From the NCBI GenBank assembly GCA_900120395.1, contig LT635553.1, positions 1,624,241-1,688,240 on the forward strand: DNA of 64,000 bases. The letters run 5' to 3'. Position numbers and translations under genes: made by a program. Below, piece by piece: positions 57,114 to 64,000 of this stretch; the stretch's first letter is position 1; each line of letters begins with the position of its first letter. This stretch comes from Porphyromonadaceae bacterium FC4. GTDB taxonomy: Bacteria > Bacteroidota > Bacteroidia > Bacteroidales > Porphyromonadaceae. The notes below the pieces were generated by a model. It saw only the letters and a program-made list of their open reading frames with translations. It was not told the DNA's origin and searched no databases.

Positions 57114-57560
57114 ATGATGAACGGAATGACGAACGAGAACACAATCAGTGGACGCGTAACCCATGTACTGGAACTGGTAAGCGGCGACAGCAAGAGACGC
57201 CCCGGAGAGAAGTGGTATCGCCAAGAGTACGTAATTGAGACCATGGAAGAATACCCGAAGTCTGTATGCTTTGAGCTGTGGGGCGAGGATCGCATCAAGC
57301 AAGCCAACATCCAGGAGGGGGACTTCATCACCGTGAGCTTCAACGTACAGAGCCGTGAGTACAATGGTCGCTGGTACACCAGCGTACGCGGTCGCTTCGT
57401 GACCAAGGGTGATCCCAACGCCATGAGCAATCCGGGGATGGGGATGCCTCAGCAGCCCGGCGCACCGATGGGGGGCTTCCCTCAGCAAAACCAACAGGGT
57501 ATGCCCGGGACGAACAACAACTTTGGCGGTCAAGACCCCAACGACGACCTACCCTTCTAA
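57114..57560 (+). CDS. DUF3127 protein, SSB-like
   Basis: A protein of 148 residues. An OB-like N-terminal domain (ISGRVTHVLELVSGDS, GRWYTSVRGRFVTKGD) is followed by a Gly/Gln/Pro-rich linker and the acidic tip DPNDDLPF. That layout is the same as in single-stranded-DNA-binding proteins, whose tip recruits partners. DUF3127 is Bacteroidetes-centred. Alternative starts at 57117 and 57126. A DNA-binding role is inferred. Confidence 0.82.
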   Translation: MMNGMTNENTISGRVTHVLELVSGDSKRRPGEKWYRQEYVIETMEEYPKSVCFELWGEDRIKQANIQEGDFITVSFNVQSREYNGRWYTSVRGRFVTKGDPNAMSNPGMGMPQQPGAPMGGFPQQNQQGMPGTNNNFGGQDPNDDLPF

Positions 57561-57927
57561 AACAAGCGACCACGTGGTCTCAGAGACCGGGTGGCAGTAC
57601 AACCATTTCCTAGCTGGCACTCTCATGTGGAGTTGCCATCTGGGATTGGTCACTTAGGCATCCCCGAAGCACTTCGGAGGCGAGTCGTGAATCGGTGTCG
57701 CACGATCTTCCGAAGGAGTCGCTACCGGTGGATGGAGGAGAGGGGGTATTTTTGAGGGAAAGACTATTGTAGCTTTGTGAAAAGCTACCTTTTATAGACG
57801 CCTATGATCTAGGCGAGGGCGAACAAGAGCGCCCCCAATGAAGGGGAAGAGGGACGTTGATTAAAACTTTATTATTATAAAAACACAACCCACAAACAGA
57901 CAAGCGTAACAGTAGGACGCAAACATC
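57561..57927. other. Gene-free stretch with strong hairpins
   Basis: 367 bases with no coding sequence. CCGAAG/CTTCGG (57664-57677) can form one hairpin. The same CTTCGGA (57672-57678) can instead pair with TCCGAAG (57709-57715), enclosing a second stem TCGTG/CACGA (57685-57689, 57701-57705). The two folds exclude each other. Another palindrome, GGTCTC..GAGACC, lies near 57580-57592. It could be the 3' end of the preceding mRNA or a small RNA; no family was recognised. Confidence 0.4.
57770..57777 (+). promoter_or_regulatory. Putative -7 box of the TPR/OB gene
   Basis: TAGCTTTG, with TTTG at 57751-57754 (15-base spacing, shorter than usual). The leader to 57928 is about 145 bases, long for this genome. 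Confidence 0.45.
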
Positions 57928-59880
57928 ATGGGATTCAAGGAAGTGATGGCCTTTAGGCAAAATGGAGAGATCGAGAAAGCCCTAGCGATGGCACTCGAGG
58001 ATTTTAATGAAAAAGCCGACCAGTGGTCAGCCTCTGCGCTCTTTTGGGTGCTGAGGGACTTGGTAAGCACCCACATCGAGGAGGGGAGGACAAAGGAGGC
58101 AAAGGAGTGTGTCGACAAGATGAAGGAGATGATCCCTCATATGGGACCCACAGCGAGCATGGGTGAGGAGACACTCGAGCGGCTCGAAAAGGAGATCATC
58201 CCCCACTACAACGAACTAAAAAAGCTGACACAGGGGCTCAAGGAGGAGCGTAACCGCTACTTGCGTCGGGAACTCCTGGCTCAGGGCTATGAGCAGATTC
58301 GGGAGTGGCAAAAAGAGGGCAAGGTGGATCCACGACTGCACGAGCCGATCGCCGACATCGTCATCCGACACATTGAGCAAAAGAAAAACCTCCTAACCGC
58401 AGAGGAGTACCGCGAGGGACTGGATCTCTTCACCGGTCTGGAGTACCCCCGTCCGTCTGAACTACACAACCGCGCTCTCCAGCTCGCTCTGGAAGCGAAG
58501 AGGATGCATCGGCGCGCGTTTTCGCTCCTCGACTTTGTCCAAAAATGGGACGTGCAGGCATGCATGACCGATCAGCTCTGGCAGCGGCCGGACTACAAGC
58601 ATGCCACCTCTCCGGCTGAGCAGACGCTCCATGAACTCGTCCTGGAGGATCTGGACCTACAGCGTGACACCGTGTCACCGGCGGCTCTCTACCTGCTCGA
58701 GGAGGCGGGGCGGCGCTTGGGAGACGACCTCGGCGTGGAGCTGACGAAAGCGCGTGTGCTCCACATCGAACAAAAGCGTGAGGAGGCAGTAGAGCTGTAC
58801 GAGCAAGTGCTGGTAAAGGTGACGCACGAGGCGCGGAGCTGGTATGAGTATGCCCAACTGATCGAGGACAAGGTTCTGAAGCGCTCTGCCTACGCCAAGG
58901 CTCTCAAGATGGAGGCGGACGACTACGAAGACTACCTCCTCGACCTCAGGCTCCACTTCGCAGAGCTACTGATCGACGAGGGAAAGTACTCGCACGCTCT
59001 GCGCGAACTCGACATCTATGCGCAGCTGTCGGGAGAGAAGAGCCGACCGGTGGATCCCTATTATACCGAAATCACCAAGAAGATTCCTAAAAAGACCGAG
59101 GCGGAGGAGAGCAACAAGGACTTTTACTACACCGCTTCTCGAGAGATCGATGAGTACATCTTTCGGAGCATCGAGTCCACACCTATGGTAGTGATGGATG
59201 TGATGGCGATCAAGGTGCGGTACCCGCAGAAGATGATCATGCCGATGATCAAGCTCCGCGCCGTCGATGGTCGTTTTTCCCTCGTGAGCACCCGTGAGAC
59301 GGGCATCCTACCGGGGGACAACCGCGGTCGGCTCTACAGAGTGAAGTTGGTCGATCTCCCGGGGCAACCACTGAGATCAGCTCTCGTGACCCCGTCCGAC
59401 GAGGACCCCAAGGAGCTTTTTCCCACCGAGTATGGGTACATCACCGGATACCACACCGAGATGAGGGCGTTTCACGTCCTGACGGCGCACAGCCGACACC
59501 ACTATCTACCCGGCAACCCGGATGACTACAGTGTGGGCGACTTCGTCAACTACATCCTTTTCCTCGAAAAAACCGCCGACGGTATACGGGAGTATCTGGT
59601 ACTGCCGGAGAAAGCGAACCCGGACAAAGCACTCGCCAAGTACCCGATCGTCCGTGCCGTCGTGGCTCAGGTGTACGACGACCAGGTCTTCGTCGTCACG
59701 GATGACGGGCACCAAGGAAGCTTCCCTGTGAGCATGGCCCCCTATGAGCTAACGGCAGGCGAACTGTGCGCCCTCAGGGGATTTATTTTCAAGAAAAAAG
59801 ACCGGGAGAGCGGAGCAGTCCAAGAGCACTTTGTGACCCTCTCCATGGAACCACTTCCACCGGAGCTTCTACAAAACTAA
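57928..59880 (+). CDS. TPR-helical protein with C-terminal OB-like domains, DUF7017-like
   Basis: A protein of 650 residues, no signal peptide. The N-terminus GFKEVMAFRQNGEIEKALAM resembles the opening of DUF7017-type TPR proteins linked to TOTE conflict systems. Helical repeats run to about residue 380 (for example TKARVLHIEQKREEAVELYE). After a charged linker the last 230 residues are beta-rich and look like two OB or cold-shock-like units (IVRAVVAQVYDDQVFVVTDD, then GHQGSFPVSM). No TOTE primase, helicase or nuclease gene is nearby; it sits alone before nspC. I infer RNA or nucleic-acid binding; the family link rests on recollection. Confidence 0.55.
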   Translation: MGFKEVMAFRQNGEIEKALAMALEDFNEKADQWSASALFWVLRDLVSTHIEEGRTKEAKECVDKMKEMIPHMGPTASMGEETLERLEKEIIPHYNELKKLTQGLKEERNRYLRRELLAQGYEQIREWQKEGKVDPRLHEPIADIVIRHIEQKKNLLTAEEYREGLDLFTGLEYPRPSELHNRALQLALEAKRMHRRAFSLLDFVQKWDVQACMTDQLWQRPDYKHATSPAEQTLHELVLEDLDLQRDTVSPAALYLLEEAGRRLGDDLGVELTKARVLHIEQKREEAVELYEQVLVKVTHEARSWYEYAQLIEDKVLKRSAYAKALKMEADDYEDYLLDLRLHFAELLIDEGKYSHALRELDIYAQLSGEKSRPVDPYYTEITKKIPKKTEAEESNKDFYYTASREIDEYIFRSIESTPMVVMDVMAIKVRYPQKMIMPMIKLRAVDGRFSLVSTRETGILPGDNRGRLYRVKLVDLPGQPLRSALVTPSDEDPKELFPTEYGYITGYHTEMRAFHVLTAHSRHHYLPGNPDDYSVGDFVNYILFLEKTADGIREYLVLPEKANPDKALAKYPIVRAVVAQVYDDQVFVVTDDGHQGSFPVSMAPYELTAGELCALRGFIFKKKDRESGAVQEHFVTLSMEPLPPELLQN

Positions 59881-59889
59881 CATCCATCT

Positions 59890-61050
59890 ATGGCGACAAC
59901 CCCCTACACACTCGACACAATTCCTACTCCGGCATATGTGCTGGAGGAGGACCTTCTGCGCAAAAATCTCCAAGTGATTCGGCACGTTGCCGAGCAAGCC
60001 GGTGTGGAGATCATCCTTGCTTTCAAGGCCTATGCCCTCTGGAAGACCTTTCCCATCTTTAGAGAGTACATCTCGGGCTGCACCGCCAGTTCGCCCTGGG
60101 AAGCTCAGATGGGGCACGAGCAGATGCAGTGCCTGACGCATACCTACGCTCCGATCTATCGGGATGAGGACCTCGAGACCATCCTCCGCTGCAGCGGTCA
60201 CCTGACCTTCAACAGCCTTGGGCAGTTCGAGCGCTTTTACCCACAGGTAGCTGCGTACGAGGGGCATCGGATCAGCTGTGGACTCCGGATCAACCCGGAG
60301 TACAGCGAGGTAGAGACCGACCTCTACAACCCCGCCTCTTCCACCTCCAGGCTAGGCATACCGGCAGCCGACCTACCCGCCAAACTACCCACGGGGGTCG
60401 AGGGACTGCACTTCCACACCCACTGCGAGAGCAACTCCTATGCGCTGGAGCGAACCCTAGAGGTGGTGGAGCAAAAGTTTGCCCCTCAGCTGGAGCAGGT
60501 ACAGTGGATCAATATGGGCGGCGGACACCTCATGACCGAAAAAGACTACGACACCGATCACCTCATACAGCTGCTCCGGGCGTTCAAAGACCGCCACCCG
60601 CACCTCCGGGTGATTATGGAGCCGGGGAGTGCATTTGCCTGGCAGACCGGGACGCTGGTCACCACCATAGAGGATATTGTTGAGCGCGGCGGTGTACGGA
60701 CCTTGATGATGGACGCCTCCTTCACGTGCCACATGCCGGACACCCTCGAGATGCCGTACCAGCCGAGGATACGAGGGGCAGCCAACAGCATCGACGACCG
60801 GCACACACTGGCGTACCGGGTGGGAGGAAACAGTTGCTTGAGTGGCGACTACAAGGGCGACTGGTACTTTGCAAGCGCCCCTCGGGTCGGTGACCGCCTC
60901 ATTTTCGAGGACATGATCCACTACACGACCGTCAAGACCACGATGTTCAACGGCATCGTACACCCCTCGATATGGCTCCACAAGTCAGACGGCAGCTGGG
61001 AGGAGTGCAGGCGGTATCGCTACGAGGATTATCTACACCGCATGGATTGA
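59890..61050 (+). CDS. nspC: Carboxynorspermidine/carboxyspermidine decarboxylase
   Basis: PLP-dependent last step of the alternative polyamine pathway, giving spermidine or norspermidine. It has 386 residues, alanine-racemase-type barrel. The PLP lysine is in ILAFKAYALWKTFP; ASSPWEAQMG and LHFHTHCESNSY are family-specific, and INMGGGH binds phosphate. The start lies 10 bases after the TPR/OB gene. Its usual partner, carboxynorspermidine synthase, is not in the window. Confidence 0.94.
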   Translation: MATTPYTLDTIPTPAYVLEEDLLRKNLQVIRHVAEQAGVEIILAFKAYALWKTFPIFREYISGCTASSPWEAQMGHEQMQCLTHTYAPIYRDEDLETILRCSGHLTFNSLGQFERFYPQVAAYEGHRISCGLRINPEYSEVETDLYNPASSTSRLGIPAADLPAKLPTGVEGLHFHTHCESNSYALERTLEVVEQKFAPQLEQVQWINMGGGHLMTEKDYDTDHLIQLLRAFKDRHPHLRVIMEPGSAFAWQTGTLVTTIEDIVERGGVRTLMMDASFTCHMPDTLEMPYQPRIRGAANSIDDRHTLAYRVGGNSCLSGDYKGDWYFASAPRVGDRLIFEDMIHYTTVKTTMFNGIVHPSIWLHKSDGSWEECRRYRYEDYLHRMD

Positions 61051-61094
61051 AAAATAGATCTGCAGAGCAGACGGACTAAATAAAGACAAGTGAT

Positions 61095-62051
61095 ATGGCA
61101 TTTTTTGGATTATTCTCCAAGGAGAAAAAAGAGACACTGGACAAGGGCTTAGAGAAGACGAAGGACTCGTTTTTTGGCAAGCTCTCGCGGAGTATTGCAG
61201 GCAAGTCAAAGGTGGACGACGAGGTGCTGGACGACCTCGAGGAGGTCTTGGTCAGCAGCGATGTAGGGGTGGAGACCACCCTCAAGATCATCGACCGCAT
61301 CGAGCAACGCGTCGAGCGCGACAAGTACATGAACACCACCGAGCTCAACCAGATCCTCCAAGAGGAGATCGCCGCTCTCTTGGCCGAAAACAATACCACC
61401 GACGGCACCTCATTCACCGTCGAGGGGGAGCAAAAGCCCTACGTGATCATGGTCGTCGGCGTGAACGGTGTAGGCAAGACCACCACCATAGGCAAGCTCG
61501 CCCACCAGTTCAAGAGCAGCGGGCTCAAGGTCGTGCTGGGTGCGGCTGACACCTTTAGGGCAGCAGCGGTGGAGCAGCTGGAGATATGGGGCGAGCGCGT
61601 AGGGGTACCGGTCGTGAAGCAAAAGATGGGCTCCGATCCCGCCTCAGTCGCCTACGATACAGTGCAGCATGCCAAAGCAACCGGGGCTGATGTGGTACTC
61701 ATCGACACCGCCGGACGTCTGCACAACAAGGTGGGCCTGATGAACGAGCTCACGAAGATCAAGAAAGTCATGCAAAAGGTACACGAACCCGCACCTCAGG
61801 AGGTCCTGCTGGTGCTGGACGGCAGTACCGGGCAAAACGCCTTTGAGCAAGCCAAGCAGTTCACTGCTGCCACGGAGGTGACCGCACTCGCCGTCACCAA
61901 GCTGGACGGCACAGCCAAGGGGGGCGTAGTCATCGGGATATCGGACCAGTTCAAGATCCCCGTCAAGTACATCGGTCTGGGCGAAAAGGTCACCGACCTT
62001 CAGCTCTTCAACAAACAGGAGTTCGTAGCCTCACTTTTCGGAAAAGAATGA
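61095..62051 (+). CDS. ftsY: Signal recognition particle receptor FtsY
   Basis: SRP GTPase of 318 residues that docks ribosomes at the membrane. The N domain has an amphipathic start (FFGLFSKEKKE). G domain: GVNGVGKTTTIGKLAHQ, DTAGRLHNK and TKLDGTAKGGV. There is no long acidic A domain, as usual in Bacteroidetes. rimO overlaps its stop by 4 bases. Confidence 0.97.
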   Translation: MAFFGLFSKEKKETLDKGLEKTKDSFFGKLSRSIAGKSKVDDEVLDDLEEVLVSSDVGVETTLKIIDRIEQRVERDKYMNTTELNQILQEEIAALLAENNTTDGTSFTVEGEQKPYVIMVVGVNGVGKTTTIGKLAHQFKSSGLKVVLGAADTFRAAAVEQLEIWGERVGVPVVKQKMGSDPASVAYDTVQHAKATGADVVLIDTAGRLHNKVGLMNELTKIKKVMQKVHEPAPQEVLLVLDGSTGQNAFEQAKQFTAATEVTALAVTKLDGTAKGGVVIGISDQFKIPVKYIGLGEKVTDLQLFNKQEFVASLFGKE

Positions 62052-63340
62052 GAAAAAACAAGGTAGAAGTCATCACCATGGGTTGCGCCAAGAACCTCGT
62101 AGACTCGGAGGTCCTGATGCAGCTCTTTGCGTCCAGCGGATACAGTGTGGAGCACGATCCGGAGCTGTTTAGTGGTGAGATCGTCGTCATCAATACCTGC
62201 GGCTTCATCGAGAGCGCCAGGGAGGAGTCGATCAACATGATCCTCGACGTCATCGCAGCCAAGAAGCGTGGCGACGTCGGCAAGGTCTACGTGATGGGCT
62301 GCCTGAGTGAGCGCTACCGCGAGGAGCTCGAGACTGAGCTGCCCGAGGTGGACGGCTTTTACGGTAAGTTCAACTGGAAAGAACTGGTCCACGACCTAGG
62401 CAAAGCGTACCACACCACTCCGGCGGATCTACGCCTCCTCACCACTCCACCCCACTATGCCTACGTAAAGATAGCCGAGGGGTGCAACCAGAAGTGTGCC
62501 TACTGCTCCATCCCCATCATGACCGGAGGGTACAAGTCCCGCCCCATGGAGGAGATCCTCTCGGAGGTAGAGGCACTGGCACAAGCGGGTACGGTGGAGA
62601 TCCAGCTCATTGCCCAAGACCTCACCTACTACGGTGTGGATCGCTACGGCACACACCGTCTCCCGGAGCTGGTGGAGCAGATCTGTGCGATCGAGGGCAT
62701 CGAGTGGGTGCGGCTCCACTATGCCTACCCCACCGACTTCCCCACCGATCTGCTACGGGTGATGCGGGAGCAGCCCAAGGTATGCAAGTATCTCGACATC
62801 GCTCTCCAGCACAGCACCGACCACATGCTCCGGCTCATGCGCCGTCGGACTACTGCCGAGGAGACAGAGGCACTCCTGGCACGCATACGCCGCGAGGTCC
62901 CCGGCATCCACATCCGCACCACCCTCATGGTGGGCCACCCGGGAGAGACCGAGGCAGACTTTGAGTCCCTACTGGACTTCGTACGCCGTCAGCGGTTCGA
63001 GCGCATGGGGGCTTTCATCTACTCGCATGAGGAGGGCACCTACGGCTACCGCCACTACGAAGACGACATACCGGCTGCGATCAAGCAGGAGCGGCTCGAC
63101 CGGCTCATGGCGCTGCAGGAGGAGATCGCTCTGGCAGAAGCAGAGAGCAAGGTCGGCACGACGCAGAGGGTCATCATCGACCGCCTCGAGGAGGACTACG
63201 CCATCGGGCGTACGCAGTACGACTCGCCCGACGTTGACCCTGAGGTCTACGTCACCGGCGAAGGGCTCCGCGTCGGTCACTTTTACCAGGTGCGCATCAC
63301 CTCGTCTGTCGGCTATGACCTAGTTGGAGAAGCACTATGA
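62048..63340 (+). CDS. rimO: Ribosomal protein S12 methylthiotransferase RimO
   Basis: Radical SAM enzyme of 430 residues that methylthiolates an aspartate of S12. The N-terminal cluster domain has ITMGCAKNLVDSEVL and NTCGFI. The radical SAM motif is GCNQKCAYCSIPIMTG (CxxxCxxC). A TRAM domain ends the protein. It is coupled by ATGA-type overlaps to ftsY upstream and to the HU-like gene downstream. Confidence 0.97.
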   Translation: MRKNKVEVITMGCAKNLVDSEVLMQLFASSGYSVEHDPELFSGEIVVINTCGFIESAREESINMILDVIAAKKRGDVGKVYVMGCLSERYREELETELPEVDGFYGKFNWKELVHDLGKAYHTTPADLRLLTTPPHYAYVKIAEGCNQKCAYCSIPIMTGGYKSRPMEEILSEVEALAQAGTVEIQLIAQDLTYYGVDRYGTHRLPELVEQICAIEGIEWVRLHYAYPTDFPTDLLRVMREQPKVCKYLDIALQHSTDHMLRLMRRRTTAEETEALLARIRREVPGIHIRTTLMVGHPGETEADFESLLDFVRRQRFERMGAFIYSHEEGTYGYRHYEDDIPAAIKQERLDRLMALQEEIALAEAESKVGTTQRVIIDRLEEDYAIGRTQYDSPDVDPEVYVTGEGLRVGHFYQVRITSSVGYDLVGEAL

Positions 63341-64000
63341 CTACCCTACACGATCAGATCATTGGCTACGCCACCGAGTGGGTTACCGGACGACTCTGCG
63401 AACGTCAGCCCGTATCCCTGCCCGGCATCGGCACCTTCACTCCGGAATATCTGCCGGACTACATCCTGGCACACCCCGATGGCACCTACACCCTCATGCC
63501 ACCGGACGTGGTGGTGGACTTTCATGCAGACCCATTCTTGCTCCGCGACAAGCACTATACCACTCTCGAAGTGACTCTCCCGGGAGTGCCACCGGCACCC
63601 GAGATGGTCACCGCCGTAGCTGACCTGCACGGTCTGGAGAGCAGTGTCGTGGCACACGAGCTGTCGGAGCACTTCACCCTCTTCTTCACCCAGCTGTTTA
63701 GAGGACGGCGGGTGCAGCTCCTCGGACTTGCCGACTTCTTCATCAGCGAAGAGTCGGGGCACCTACTGCTCAACATCGATGGCAGCCCCCGACTCCACGA
63801 GACCCTCTCCTACCCCTTTCGCCCCTACAAGCCGGTTCCCATTCGTCCGGATCAGATCCCTTCCGACACTGAGGTGTACGACTCCGAGCGGGCACCCCTC
63901 CTTCGGCAGGTGCCCATCGTACAGACGACCACAGCCCAGCCGCCCGAGCCTCCCGCCCAAGCAGAGGAGATCATCGTCACACCGAAGCCCATCTCCCCCG
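63337..64000 (+). CDS. Two-domain HU-like protein, truncated by the window end
   Basis: Open for 221 codons to the window edge. Two weakly similar halves look like HU/IHF-type domains of the Bacteroidetes HU-CCDC81 kind: RQPVSLPGIGTFTPEYLPDY in the first and RRVQLLGLADFFISEESGHL in the second. A Pro-rich linker (AQPPEPPAQAEE) follows. Related proteins often continue into a membrane helix and a SPOR domain; that part is beyond the window. It overlaps the rimO stop by 4 bases. Function unknown; a link between DNA and envelope is possible. Confidence 0.6.
   Translation, partial: MTTLHDQIIGYATEWVTGRLCERQPVSLPGIGTFTPEYLPDYILAHPDGTYTLMPPDVVVDFHADPFLLRDKHYTTLEVTLPGVPPAPEMVTAVADLHGLESSVVAHELSEHFTLFFTQLFRGRRVQLLGLADFFISEESGHLLLNIDGSPRLHETLSYPFRPYKPVPIRPDQIPSDTEVYDSERAPLLRQVPIVQTTTAQPPEPPAQAEEIIVTPKPISP

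Noticed and set aside
56096..57430. Minus-strand frame of 444 codons opposite trpS and the DUF3127 gene
   Set aside because: It spans two genes with strong homology on the other strand and shows no motif.
40894..57660. Shared 11-base word TCACTTAGGCA in two non-coding gaps (40894 and 57650)
   Set aside because: Too short to exceed chance in a window of this size; the flanks do not match.

Overview
The window is a stretch of a Bacteroidales chromosome, most likely Porphyromonas or a close relative. The evidence is the gene set (dimeric-type glycyl-tRNA synthetase, DUF4294, DUF3127, nspC, an adjacent fabH-era-der set, a GH3/serine-hydrolase fusion), leaders without clear Shine-Dalgarno sequences, and recurrent promoter boxes of the Bacteroidetes form TAnnTTTG, one with a well-placed upstream TTTG. 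The core is GC-rich. Two blocks are visibly AT-richer: about 2.3-8.6 kb, and about 45.2-55.6 kb (part of a surface polysaccharide locus). No rRNA, tRNA or CRISPR array was recognised.

Layout. 0.2-2.1 kb: rpmE2 and mnmE. 2.06-8.59 kb: a likely small genomic island abutting the 3' end of mnmE. It starts with a decayed tyrosine-recombinase C-terminus and carries a leftward Fic, RhuM, SIR2-like gene group, an orphan gene and a cytoplasmic BspA-like leucine-rich-repeat gene. A 14/15 copy of the last codons of mnmE (Cys-Ile-Gly-Lys-stop) reappears at 8571-8585, as expected of an attachment-site duplication. 8.8-11.9 kb: a PLD-nuclease/SF2-helicase/DUF3427 gene. 12.2-36.6 kb: housekeeping genes for translation and ribosome assembly (glyS, era, der, rluA-like), lipid and envelope synthesis (lpxB, fabH, fabG, ispB, dacB, GH3 fusion), metabolism (surE, gpmA, asd) and rmuC. 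Five copies of one two-unit, about 95-bp intergenic repeat lie between 11.9 and 31.4 kb, spaced 4.4-5.4 kb apart. A scar holding the C-terminus of an Eco57I-type methylase lies downstream of dacB.

36.9-55.8 kb: a Wzx/Wzy-type capsule or surface polysaccharide locus. It holds the export lipoprotein, tyrosine autokinase and PHP phosphatase; a dehydratase; a Vi-antigen-like UDP-GlcNAc epimerase and dehydrogenase pair predicted to make UDP-GalNAcA; then AT-rich genes for two acyltransferases, flippase, polymerase, two glycosyltransferases, CapA, a CapK-like adenylate-forming enzyme, an aminotransferase and the initiating phosphoglycosyl transferase. 56-64 kb: trpS, a DUF3127 SSB-like protein, a TPR plus OB-like protein resembling DUF7017-type proteins, nspC, ftsY, rimO and a truncated HU-like protein.

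The parts most worth a second look are the mnmE-linked island with its Fic-RhuM-SIR2 group, the regularly spaced hairpin repeat family, the stand-alone TPR/OB protein, and the restriction-modification and integrase scars. Functions are read from motifs; no database search was run.
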